Source of the DNA: Candidatus Firestonebacteria bacterium RIFOXYA2_FULL_40_8
GTDB taxonomy: Bacteria; Oederibacteriota; D2-FULL-39-29
Direction of reading: 5' to 3'
Assembly (NCBI GenBank): GCA_001778355.1
Contig: MFGS01000023.1
Span: forward strand, 1-14,627
DNA length: 14,627 bases
How positions within the stretch are numbered: the stretch's first letter is position 1; each line of letters starts with the position of its first letter. Positions 6,395 through 13,507 of this stretch are shown one piece after another. Position numbers and translations under genes: made by a program. Below the pieces are notes generated by a model that had not been told where the DNA came from, searched no databases, and saw only the letters and a program-made list of their open reading frames with translations.

Positions 6395-7039
6395 CTATTT
6401 CCGGTCTTCTTTTTTCTCTTCTTTTCTTTCTTTCTTTTCGGTGCGGTTTTCTTCTTTCGCTATTTTACGCATATTGGGGTTAAAGTTGCCCTGCATGCGG
6501 CCTTCCATGATTACCAGTTTTGCTTTTTGTTTTACGGTGAGCATGGACATGTTTTTTTCTTTGGCTTCCCTTGCTTTTTCCATCATTTCCCGGTCAAGCT
6601 TGTTACATGTCTCCACCAAGGAATTCAAAGCGCCTTCATCTATCTTCTCGGCGTTCAGGGCTTTTTTTACTTCCATCAAGGCTTCCATTTTTTTCTTACC
6701 GTATTCTTTCCTTACATCTTCGGCTTTGTAAAAATTTTCCACGAACTTGCCTGCCTGTTCGGAAGTCAGTTCCAGTTCGGATTTCACTCTGGTAAGGATC
6801 ATGGCTTCCATACTTTCTTTCGGTTCCATACCCTGTCTTTGTTCCATTCCCTGACGTTGCGGCATGCCCTGTTTTTGTTCCATCCCCGGTCTTCCCTGAG
6901 GATTTTGGGGCTGATCCATTTCATCAAGTACGCCCGTTTCCTCCATCATCCTCAAATCCTGTTCGGAAACTGCGGGTTTGTCGGCGGCGTAGATGAAAGT
7001 TAGAGCGACAATGAAAGCCAAGCAAAGTACTTTTTGCAT
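6395..7039 (-). CDS. Spy/CpxP-like periplasmic LTxxQ-family protein
   Basis: 214 residues. A signal peptide (about 1-19, MQKVLCLAFIVALTFIYAA) is followed by an acidic linker, a hexapeptide repeat (about 52-75: GMEQKQ, GMPQRQ, GMEQRQ, GMEPKE), then an all-helical region with the two LTxxQ-type motifs of the Spy/CpxP family: LELTSEQAGKF (about 88-98) and MLTVKQKAKLVIMEGRM (about 166-182). The tail (196-214) is extremely Lys/Glu rich (TEKKERKEEKKEDRK). Spy and CpxP are periplasmic chaperone or stress-sensing proteins of the envelope response; that role here is inferred from the motifs. A strong AGGAGGGG ribosome site lies 4-5 bases before the ATG, a hairpin abuts it upstream, and a strong hairpin terminator follows, so it is probably monocistronic. 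The charged tail and repeat are unusual additions. Confidence 0.82.
   Translation of the reverse strand: MQKVLCLAFIVALTFIYAADKPAVSEQDLRMMEETGVLDEMDQPQNPQGRPGMEQKQGMPQRQGMEQRQGMEPKESMEAMILTRVKSELELTSEQAGKFVENFYKAEDVRKEYGKKKMEALMEVKKALNAEKIDEGALNSLVETCNKLDREMMEKAREAKEKNMSMLTVKQKAKLVIMEGRMQGNFNPNMRKIAKEENRTEKKERKEEKKEDRK
6815..6886 (-). repeat. 18-base coding repeat (GMxxxx hexapeptides)
   Basis: Four consecutive imperfect 18-base units inside the Spy-like gene encode GMEQKQ, GMPQRQ, GMEQRQ and GMEPKE, and a partial fifth (SMEA) follows. Synonymous differences (CAA/CAG, AAA/CGT/AGA) show that the copies have diverged. Confidence 0.75.
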
Positions 7040-7051
7040 AATACCCCTCCT

Positions 7052-7095
7052 GTTCTAAATGTTAGAACGTTATCACGTTACTCACGTTCTACGTT
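7052..7095 (-). promoter_or_regulatory. Leader hairpin and ACGTT repeat cluster upstream of the Spy-like gene
   Basis: GTTCTAA (7052-7058) and TTAGAAC (7062-7068) are perfect 7-base arms with a 3-base loop, directly abutting the Shine-Dalgarno complement (7044-7051). Next to them ACGTT occurs four times, at 7067, 7075, 7084 and 7091 (spacings 8, 9 and 7). A possible -10 TATAAT lies at 7116-7111 on the minus strand, which would put all of this in the leader RNA; its -35 is not convincing. The position suggests control of translation or a DNA-binding site; both are inference. Confidence 0.4.
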
Positions 7096-7123
7096 TTTGT
7101 GATATTATTAATTATAGAACAAC

Positions 7124-7169
7124 AAAAATTAGACGAAAAAAAACACAAAAAGGTTTACAGCCTGCGGCT
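7124..7169 (-). terminator. Weak possible terminator after gspD
   Basis: Immediately after the gspD stop the minus strand reads AGCC-GCA-GGCT (7169-7159), a 4-base-pair stem with a 3-base loop, then TGTAAACC, and two T-runs (TTTTT, then TTTTTTTT) ending near 7137. The U-rich tract is strong but the stem is short and 6-8 bases away. gspD is the last gene of its cluster, so a stop to transcription is expected here. Confidence 0.3.
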
Positions 7170-9085
7170 TATTTTATGCTTTCTATTTTGTTGTTCATTT
7201 TCCTCATGGCATCACCGGCTTGTTTCGAGGAGCCGATTATATGAGGGGTTAAAAATAGCATCAACTCCGTCTTTTCGTTTATTCTTTGCTCTGACTTAAA
7301 AAGTAAGCCCAGTATAGGAATATCTCCGAGTATCGGTATTTTGTTCTCAACAATACTTGAAGAGTCGGTAATTATACCGCCCAGCACCATGGTTTCTCCA
7401 TCTTTCACTCTGACACTGGTAGACGCTTCCCTGTTATCCAGTACGGGAGCACCAAAATATGTCGTCTGAGTTATCTTGCTCACGGTTTGCTTCACATTCA
7501 GAGTAACATAATCATCCTGATTAATATGAGGTGTTACTTCAAGTATAGTTCCAACCTTGTCATATTTGTAAGTATAAATTACCTGCCCGCTTGAAGTGGT
7601 CTGACTTCCGGTTAAAGTCGGTACTTCCTGGCCGACATTTACTGTTGCTTTTGTATTATCAAGCGTTAATATCCTGGGCGCGGCTTTCACATCAACTTTG
7701 GTCTCTTTCATCAGATTGTGCAGGAATATTCTGGTGCTGTCCTTAAGCAGTGTGTAATTAAACGTAGGAAGTTTGCCAGCTAATTGCAGGTCGGATTTTA
7801 ATACACCCGATGAATTCGTAAGACGATTGCCGGCAAAATCAAGCGGGGCGGAATCGATATTCCATTCCACTCCCATCTGAAAGTCAGAAGTTAACGTCAC
7901 GTCTACTACCAACACTTCCACTAAGACCTGGCGCTGTATCTGGTCCAGCTGTTCAATAGTACTTTTAATCAAAGCCATGCTTTGCGGGGAAGAAACCGCG
8001 ATAATTGAATTGCTTTTTTCCTCATCCACAATGGTGATCTTTTCTGATTCCTGCGGAGCCTGAATGCCTCTGCCCGAATAGTATTGCTGCTGGCTCTGTT
8101 GATCTTTTTTACCGTCAGCGGAGGTAATTCCTCTAAAGACCTCATTTAAAACATCACTAAGTTTCTTGGCTTCTCCGTATTTTAAGCGAAAAACCGAGAC
8201 ACCTACCGACCTGGTTGACGCTTTTTCCAAACTGTCTATTATTTTAAGCATGCTCTTAATATTGGAAAGACTGTTTATCAGAATAACGCAGTTAGACGAG
8301 TCATTACTTAGAATCATACCCCAGGCAGGAGTGAGCGCCGCCAGGTCTGTTCTAAGCTTAGAAGCCGTAAGATTTTTTAAAAGTACTATCTGAGAAACCA
8401 CATCATCCCCGTCAGGGGAAAGTTCAGGATCATTGTTCACAACCACCGGAATGTTTAACTGTTTTATTCCGGATATGGGGACAACCTTTAATATTTCCCC
8501 CACAAACAGGGAGGTATACCCTTTTCCCATAAGAACCGAGTCCATTATTTTAAATGCCTGTTCCAGTGTCACCTGGCCTTTGCTGTATACCGTTACATTC
8601 CCGGATACGGGACCTATTTTTTTCGTGGTATCCGCCGGTTTCGGCTGCTGCGGGTTACTGTAATACTGCTGTTGAGCCATCATCTGCTGCTGCGCCGTAA
8701 TTGACTGGGGGTCCTTTACGGTATCCCCGGCAACTTCCGCGCCCGTATTAACGATAGTTAGTCCGCTGGCTTTTGAAAGAAACTCAAAAAGCTTTCCGAT
8801 ATCCTCGTCTTTAAAGGAGAATTGAACCTGTTTTTTCCAATCAATCCCCGGCAGTTCCGCGTATTTTTTATACGAAACGTTTATAAGCCCTAAATTTGCG
8901 CCTGTACTGGTAGTCAGAGAAGTTTCGATGGACTTTTCCGCGGTAACGTCCTGCTTTTGCGGTGTAGTCGTAACCGTTACGGTGGTCAGCAGATCATCCT
9001 GCATGGACTTGATTATATCCTTCTTGACCGCACAAGAAGTGAACACGAAGCCTGCGAGTGTAATGAACAGAAACCTTTTAAGCAT
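7169..9085 (-). CDS. gspD: Type II secretion outer-membrane secretin (GspD), predicted lipoprotein
   Basis: 638 residues. It forms the multimeric outer-membrane channel of the secretion system. The N-terminus MLKRFLFITLAGFVFTSC has a signal peptide with a lipobox-like FTS-C18, so the secretin may be lipidated itself and need no pilotin. Domains seen: an N0-like domain (about 86-205) broken by a Gln-rich loop (129-152), an N1 module (about 231-288; SQIVLLKNLTASKLRTDL, VILINSLSNIKSML), a second such module (about 295-382) with another Gln-rich loop (329-337), and the secretin domain (about 387-617) with VEVLVVDV, VNVGQEVPT, VGTILEVTPHI, VKDGETMVLGG, and KIPILGDIPILGLLF then LMLFLTPHI. Canonical GspD has one more ring module. 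AGGAGGA lies just before the ATG. It is last in the cluster, 182 bases after the M-like gene. Confidence 0.95.
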   Translation of the reverse strand: MLKRFLFITLAGFVFTSCAVKKDIIKSMQDDLLTTVTVTTTPQKQDVTAEKSIETSLTTSTGANLGLINVSYKKYAELPGIDWKKQVQFSFKDEDIGKLFEFLSKASGLTIVNTGAEVAGDTVKDPQSITAQQQMMAQQQYYSNPQQPKPADTTKKIGPVSGNVTVYSKGQVTLEQAFKIMDSVLMGKGYTSLFVGEILKVVPISGIKQLNIPVVVNNDPELSPDGDDVVSQIVLLKNLTASKLRTDLAALTPAWGMILSNDSSNCVILINSLSNIKSMLKIIDSLEKASTRSVGVSVFRLKYGEAKKLSDVLNEVFRGITSADGKKDQQSQQQYYSGRGIQAPQESEKITIVDEEKSNSIIAVSSPQSMALIKSTIEQLDQIQRQVLVEVLVVDVTLTSDFQMGVEWNIDSAPLDFAGNRLTNSSGVLKSDLQLAGKLPTFNYTLLKDSTRIFLHNLMKETKVDVKAAPRILTLDNTKATVNVGQEVPTLTGSQTTSSGQVIYTYKYDKVGTILEVTPHINQDDYVTLNVKQTVSKITQTTYFGAPVLDNREASTSVRVKDGETMVLGGIITDSSSIVENKIPILGDIPILGLLFKSEQRINEKTELMLFLTPHIIGSSKQAGDAMRKMNNKIESIK

Positions 9086-9267
9086 TGCTCCTCCTAAAAT
9101 ATGATTGCTAATAACTTATAACTGATTTCTAATATTCAATAATATTTACAATTTACGAATGACAATTGACAATTTAATGTAGTGTATTTAATAAAGCTTA
9201 TAAATTATTAATTTTTCTTTCTTCTTTTACTTTACTTGCTTTCTTTGCTTCCCTTACTGTACTTGCT
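9086..9267. other. AT-rich gap inside the secretion cluster with short repeats
   Basis: 182 bases between the M-like gene and gspD. It holds a tandem TGACAAT pair (9160-9166, 9167-9173) and an imperfect 15-base direct repeat, TTACTTTACTTGCTT (9227-9241) and TTACTGTACTTGCTT (9254-9268), 27 bases apart; the second copy runs into the end of the M-like gene. I found no convincing terminator. Possible promoters for gspD were looked for, but TTGTCA-type -35 boxes here have poorly spaced -10 partners. Confidence 0.5.
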
Positions 9268-10278
9268 TCAACGCCTTCTCGGCATTCTTCTGTTTCTCAT
9301 CTGGTCCGGCGTCATTTGATTGCGAATTTCATCAAGCTTATCAGATGCCTTTAATTCGTCGTCAGAAGGGCCTTCCGGAGCTTTTTCAACGGTGATCTTT
9401 CCGGTCTCTCCGCTTTTAATACTTTCTACAAGCTCTTTAGGAAGAGTGTCTTCTGTTTTAGTTTCCCCCATCGGCCAGAGAACCTTCGTTCCGCCGGCGG
9501 TTATTTCGATCTGTTCTTTAACCCAGGCTAGAGTTATATCCCCTGTTTTCTTTAAAGTAACGGCATATTTTTCGCCGTTATTTTCTTTTTTAAACAGAAG
9601 CGTATCCAAATCCCCTTCACTCATCACAGCGGTTAAAGTCCATTTTGGAACCTCGGGAGCATCCTCAGGTTCTTTCACCTTCACTTGTTTCGGTTCTTCA
9701 TATACTATATTTGAGAAAGGGTCCCGGCTTAAATTCTTAAACTTCAAAACATCCGCAATATTAATCTTCGTTTCATTTCCTTTTGAAACCAGTGAGACCG
9801 TCACCTGACATTCAAGCTGTCTCATACCGGAGTAAGACCCCCCTGCAACCGAGCTTGCCCGGCAGTTACTGATAGCCAGGCGGGGTTTTGTTTCTTCCGC
9901 CAGGTACATAAATTTAAGCAGGGCATTTGCATTGGCGGCAAATCTCAGCTGATAGGAAGGAGCGCCTTTCGAAGCCTGCACGCCTACCGGTTGAAAATTT
10001 TTCAGTTTATTGATTCCGCTTTTTGAGACCAAAGCATCAAGGTAATTAAGCAAAAAAATAGTGTTCTTATTCCCCGGATTTTTCACCTGACTGCCGGATT
10101 CCTCATTGAAAGTTTTTCTTAACTCCACCAGCTTTGAAAGAATTTCATTTTCTTGCCTGCTTAAGCCCGACCACTCGATAAATACGGGCTCCAGCACCCA
10201 AAAATAAATACCGATAATCAACGCCCCGAGAAGGGTGAAAGGTATTAAATTATTCTGTTTTAATTCATTTTCCATCAT
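9268..10278 (-). CDS. GspM/PilO-like inner-membrane protein with a PilP/GspC-like C-terminal region
   Basis: 336 residues, much longer than a typical GspM (about 160-200). A single membrane helix (about 10-30, NLIPFTLLGALIIGIYFWVLE) is followed by a coiled segment (about 38-60) and a ferredoxin-like PilO/GspM region (about 70-170). Then comes the sequence LSRDPFSNIVYEEP (about 183-196), which recalls the RDPF signature of PilP, a proline-rich linker, and a small beta-rich region (213-268, WTLTAVMSEGDLDTLLF, YAVTL, GGTKVLWP) resembling the PilP/GspC homology domain that docks on secretin N0. The tail is acidic then basic (RNRRMPRRR). It starts with ATGATG, overlapping the L stop by 4 bases (ATGA). 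No separate gspC is present, so this protein may do both jobs; that is inference. I leave the symbol blank because M and C/PilP functions appear combined. Confidence 0.8.
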   Translation of the reverse strand: MMENELKQNNLIPFTLLGALIIGIYFWVLEPVFIEWSGLSRQENEILSKLVELRKTFNEESGSQVKNPGNKNTIFLLNYLDALVSKSGINKLKNFQPVGVQASKGAPSYQLRFAANANALLKFMYLAEETKPRLAISNCRASSVAGGSYSGMRQLECQVTVSLVSKGNETKINIADVLKFKNLSRDPFSNIVYEEPKQVKVKEPEDAPEVPKWTLTAVMSEGDLDTLLFKKENNGEKYAVTLKKTGDITLAWVKEQIEITAGGTKVLWPMGETKTEDTLPKELVESIKSGETGKITVEKAPEGPSDDELKASDKLDEIRNQMTPDQMRNRRMPRRR

Positions 10279-11570
10279 TTTTTCACCGCGTTGTATTTTT
10301 GCTGGATTTTCATCTGAAACTGCACCATTTGTTTATTGCCCGCTTGAATATCATTGGCATAGCCCAGCTGGGCATTAAAACCGCGTAATTTGTTAAGCGT
10401 ATCCAGAAATACCGTTATTTCCTGTCTGTTTTCCGCGTTCCCTCTTAAAACTATATCACCTTTACTGTCAATATTAAACTCCGAGAGGACCGTTTTATTC
10501 GGGACAGCTTTGAAAATCAATTGCGCCGCAGGACTCCATTGCTTTCCCGCAAGAACACTAAGAGAGCTAAACTCGGAACGCAAACTATCTACTTCTTTTC
10601 TTTTACAACCGTTTACCACTCCCATAAACAGTGACAGCAGGAGCATCACGGAAATCAGCGAGTAAGAAACCCTTTTTGCAAATCTTATGGCCGTCAATTT
10701 CTCTGTTTTCAGCAGGGTGTTCTTACTAAGATCAAGATTAAGGTTTGAAAAGCCGAGTACAACCAGAAGCATCCCCAGAAGCAGGTTCCAGCCGTCGGCT
10801 TTTGCGCCCGTGGACGTAATTTCTCTCAGTAAAGAAGCCGGAAGTACCAGCTCTTCGACATCTGTTTCGGTAACCTTTTTAATACTTTCTTTTAATTCCG
10901 CCGTCTTTCCCGAAGTCGAACTCACAAATATTTTTTTAACCGGCGAATTGCTGCGTCCCACGGATAAAAGAGTCTGCTTTAAGTTATCGATCAGCTCTGT
11001 ACCCGATCCTTTTGTTCTAAATCCGCGGCTGGCGACTATCAGGTCATTTTCTATAACAATTATATCCGTCCGGTCCTTCCCCTGTTCTAAAAGCAACACC
11101 GGTTCTTTTGTATACAACGGGCTTATCTTGAATATTTCATATAAGGCAATAGAAGAAGGAATAAGCGCTTCCAAAGACAGGCCGGCGTCCAGGATACTTC
11201 GGGTATAGCCGTTTATACTATCCGAAGAAGTAGCGGCAAAGAGGAGCGTACTATTCCCGAGCATTTCGGAATCCCAGGAAACGGTTTCTTTTGCAAAAGG
11301 CAGGCCGTCTTCTATCTCAGACGCGACCAAGCCGGGTATACTTTCTTTAGTTTTCTTCGAAACGTCAAGCGTCCTGATAACGGCCAGCTCGCGCGGGAAA
11401 AGCAGGGAAAACTGTTTTTTCTCTATTTTTGCCGAAAATTCCTTCAGTTCGGACAGTTTCACCTCATAGGTTTTAATAATAGAAAAGTCAGACTTGTTCT
11501 TTTTAGCTGTCAGGACCCTTACAATATCCCCGTCTATTTGCATAACTGAAGGATTGTACTTTTTAAACAC
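10275..11570 (-). CDS. gspL: GspL-like assembly-platform protein (PilM-like plus PilN-like)
   Basis: 431 residues from the chosen GTG at 11570. GspL bridges the cytoplasmic ATPase GspE to the periplasmic GspM. The first about 255 residues form an actin-like PilM/GspL cytoplasmic domain (MQIDGDIVRVLTAKK, LLFAATSSDSINGY, VLLLEQGKDRTDIIVIENDLIVASRGF). Then comes the typical WNLLLGMLLVVLGFSNLNLDL stretch before the membrane, one membrane helix (SYSLISVMLLLSLFMGVV), and a PilN-like periplasmic coiled and ferredoxin region (SEFSSLSVLAGKQWSPAAQL, DIVLRGNAENRQEITVFLDTL). The start is uncertain: GTG at 11582 would add four residues but has no ribosome site, whereas GTG at 11570 follows GGAGGAG and makes a TAGTG overlap with the gspK stop. 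Classical nucleotide-binding acidic residues look eroded (LEQG where PilM has DIG), as is common in GspL. Confidence 0.88.
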   Translation of the reverse strand: MFKKYNPSVMQIDGDIVRVLTAKKNKSDFSIIKTYEVKLSELKEFSAKIEKKQFSLLFPRELAVIRTLDVSKKTKESIPGLVASEIEDGLPFAKETVSWDSEMLGNSTLLFAATSSDSINGYTRSILDAGLSLEALIPSSIALYEIFKISPLYTKEPVLLLEQGKDRTDIIVIENDLIVASRGFRTKGSGTELIDNLKQTLLSVGRSNSPVKKIFVSSTSGKTAELKESIKKVTETDVEELVLPASLLREITSTGAKADGWNLLLGMLLVVLGFSNLNLDLSKNTLLKTEKLTAIRFAKRVSYSLISVMLLLSLFMGVVNGCKRKEVDSLRSEFSSLSVLAGKQWSPAAQLIFKAVPNKTVLSEFNIDSKGDIVLRGNAENRQEITVFLDTLNKLRGFNAQLGYANDIQAGNKQMVQFQMKIQQKYNAVKK

Positions 11571-11579
11571 TACTCCTCC
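11568..11579 (-). promoter_or_regulatory. Ribosome site and TAGTG junction that sets the gspL start
   Basis: On the minus strand GGAGGAG (11579-11573) is followed by TA and GTG. The TAG that ends gspK shares its G with this GTG. The spacing is short (2-4 bases), but this is the only good Shine-Dalgarno near the gspL start and points to stop-start translational coupling. Confidence 0.55.
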
Positions 11580-12418
11580 CACCAGTCTTTCACATTTATT
11601 ATTTCATGATTCTCCGCCCATTGTTCAACGACCGAATTCAAAACTACATTTGAAGTACCCGCGGCCGCCGTCACCCGTATTCTATGAAGTGGAGCGCTAT
11701 ATGTAAAGTATTTTACCATAACATCAGAAAGACTTGGGGCTCTTTTTTTTATGAAGCTCCAAACGTCTTCCCCCATAAAGGGTCTCCTGCTCATCACCTG
11801 GTCCGTAAGCCGCGCGGGAGCACGGAAGTCGTCAAAATGCGCCTGAAGTACAATCCTGGAGGCGGTATTTACGTTTAGCGAGCAGGAACCCGGTAAGCCC
11901 GTCGAATATATAGTAAAATAGGGCATCAGGGTAAAGCAATCATTTACATCAAGATCATTTATCAAACCCAGCTCTTCTATATTCAAAAAATACCCGTTCT
12001 CCTGTCTCCACTTAATTATGGCTCTTGCTTTTTTATCGCTGTCGTCTATTTTAAGTAAATTCATAATACCCTTTAACAGATTCTCCGACGCAGTGTTTAA
12101 ATTTGCCCTGCTTTTTTCATCCTGTATTACAACAGAATAAGTTCCGCCTCCAAACTGCACCGCCTGGTAGGAAGTACTTACTTCCAGAAGTCCGGCTTCG
12201 GTGCATAACTGTTTTCTGTTACTTTGATTTCTGTGTACGTAGAAAGTTACGTCATTCATCCCCGCTTTTGCAATATAATACGCTTTTATCCGGTTGGTAT
12301 AGTTTTTTATGCCCCTTTGATTAAACTGGACAAACAATACCAGACCCGAAGCCATAACTATCAATATAGTCGAGATCCATATAGCCATTATAGATATATA
12401 TCCGCGTTCACCTTTCAT
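11570..12418 (-). CDS. gspK: GspK minor pseudopilin
   Basis: 282 residues. GspK caps the tip of the periplasmic pseudopilus with GspI and GspJ. The short leader MKGERG ends at G6, followed by the hydrophobic helix YISIMAIWISTILIVMASGLVLFV. Position +5 after cleavage is Met rather than Glu, the hallmark of GspK, which is not itself a Glu5 pilin. Further family signs are KAYYIAKAGMNDV, the helix-hairpin-helix-like inserted domain with the SRANLNTASENLL region (about 107-125) and ENGYFLNIEELGLI, and a second SLNVNTASRIVL repeat near 180-192. It overlaps gspJ by 11 bases and shares one base with gspL, with AGGTAGG upstream of the ATG. The length is somewhat shorter than enteric GspK (about 320). 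Confidence 0.92.
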   Translation of the reverse strand: MKGERGYISIMAIWISTILIVMASGLVLFVQFNQRGIKNYTNRIKAYYIAKAGMNDVTFYVHRNQSNRKQLCTEAGLLEVSTSYQAVQFGGGTYSVVIQDEKSRANLNTASENLLKGIMNLLKIDDSDKKARAIIKWRQENGYFLNIEELGLINDLDVNDCFTLMPYFTIYSTGLPGSCSLNVNTASRIVLQAHFDDFRAPARLTDQVMSRRPFMGEDVWSFIKKRAPSLSDVMVKYFTYSAPLHRIRVTAAAGTSNVVLNSVVEQWAENHEIINVKDWWEE

Positions 12419-13112
12419 AAGACACCAAACCTACCTGTGTTTCAAGCATTACCGTCTGAGGGTGCAGACCCTGACTCTGACCGATTACGGAAAACATAAT
12501 ACTATGAGGAAAAATACCCCGGGAACTGCTTGAGATCCTCCCGTTCGCATCTTCCGTACTCCAGCTGCTGCTCCATTCCTTAGCTGCCCCGTTAAAATAA
12601 GAAAATTTCAGTTCGATTATCCCGTCCAGTTTTTCTATTTCCTCGCTGGTCCAGGGCGGTGCTGCAAAATCCCATTTAACTTTCCTGTAATAACACACGG
12701 GCATGTTCACATCATTTGTTTCCGCCGAATAATAAGTCACAGCGGACCTGCTGGACCGTCTGGGAAATGATTCCGGCCAGTAATTAGTTACCGGTCTTGA
12801 ATTTGTTATGAAATCCAGAGTAAGTTCATCCCCGACAAGCTTACTGTAGTTTCTCTCCGGGATGCCGTTGGCTTTCGGCAGCCGCTGGCTTAAAGGAGCA
12901 AAACTTGATATAGACCGTATATCCCTTGTAAGCATTTTTAAAACAGAACGAGCGCTCTGTAAAGCCTCGGTCTCCTTTTTCGCTCTTTCGTAAACCGAAA
13001 GACCGGTACTGAATGTTTTATACACCACCAGAATGACAACAGCTGTTATCGCAAAGGTGATTGCAACCTCGATCAGAGTAAAACCTTTGTTGTTTGTTTT
13101 CCTGTTAATCAC
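12408..13112 (-). CDS. gspJ: GspJ minor pseudopilin
   Basis: 234 residues from a GTG. Prepilin leader VINRKTNNKG ends at G10, and the mature protein begins FTLIEVAITFAITAVVILVVYKTF with Glu at +5. The region after the helix (ALQSARSVLKMLTRDIRSISSF) is typical of GspJ, and later FITNSRPVTN, VTYYSAETND and IELKFSYFNGAAKEWSSSW match the beta-rich GspJ fold. It joins GspI and GspK at the tip of the pseudopilus. The start codon overlaps the upstream stop as TAGTG (one shared base), the same arrangement as at gspK/gspL. The ribosome site (AGGCGG about 10 bases upstream) is weak, so translation probably depends on coupling. The end overlaps gspK by 11 bases. Confidence 0.9.
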   Translation of the reverse strand: MINRKTNNKGFTLIEVAITFAITAVVILVVYKTFSTGLSVYERAKKETEALQSARSVLKMLTRDIRSISSFAPLSQRLPKANGIPERNYSKLVGDELTLDFITNSRPVTNYWPESFPRRSSRSAVTYYSAETNDVNMPVCYYRKVKWDFAAPPWTSEEIEKLDGIIELKFSYFNGAAKEWSSSWSTEDANGRISSSSRGIFPHSIMFSVIGQSQGLHPQTVMLETQVGLVSYER

Positions 13113-13507
13113 TATCTGTTTACCGCCTGTTTTCTAAGCAGCAGATTTGTTTCCAGTCCGACGGTCCTCTGATTCTTTTTAACTTCGTAGTTAACATTCA
13201 GTTTGACATTGACCAGCGTATAAAAATTAGTTGAATTTACGGAAGAAGCGGTAAACTCATATTTAAACTCCGGAAAATCCGGCGAAAAATCCCCCGTTTC
13301 GGAAGATTTATACGCATCCAGACCGCTGAGTTCTTCCATCTTTTTTTGAGCCAGTGTTACGGCTATTGATTCTTTCTTTATCTCTTGAAAACTATTCAGT
13401 GAGGCGGAAAAAACATAAAAAACGGAAACCAGCACAATGCTTAAGATACTTACCCCAAGCAATGCTTCCAGGAGAAGATAACCGCTATATTTTCTAAAGC
13501 AGTTCAT
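13112..13507 (-). CDS. gspI: GspI minor pseudopilin
   Basis: 131 residues, the normal GspI size. Leader MNCFRKYSG ends at G9; the mature protein starts YLLLEALLGVSILSIVLVSVFYVF with Glu at +5 and Tyr rather than Phe at +1. The segment SIAVTLAQKKMEELSGL after the helix is a clear GspI sign (family pattern A..LAQ.KMEEL). The rest is a short beta sheet (YEFTASSVN, VNVKLNVNYEV). It initiates assembly of the GspI-J-K tip complex. It overlaps gspH by 14 bases; AAAGG lies about 9 bases before the ATG. Confidence 0.9.
   Translation of the reverse strand: MNCFRKYSGYLLLEALLGVSILSIVLVSVFYVFSASLNSFQEIKKESIAVTLAQKKMEELSGLDAYKSSETGDFSPDFPEFKYEFTASSVNSTNFYTLVNVKLNVNYEVKKNQRTVGLETNLLLRKQAVNR

Noticed and set aside
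6527..7003. 158-codon plus-strand frame opposite the Spy-like gene
   Set aside because: It is Phe/His-rich in the way expected of the complement of Lys/Glu/Met codons, and the minus-strand gene has a signal peptide, ribosome site and family motifs.
11570..11582. GTG at 11582 as the gspL start
   Set aside because: It has no Shine-Dalgarno, while the GTG at 11570 follows GGAGGAG and forms a TAGTG junction; the four extra residues have no family support.
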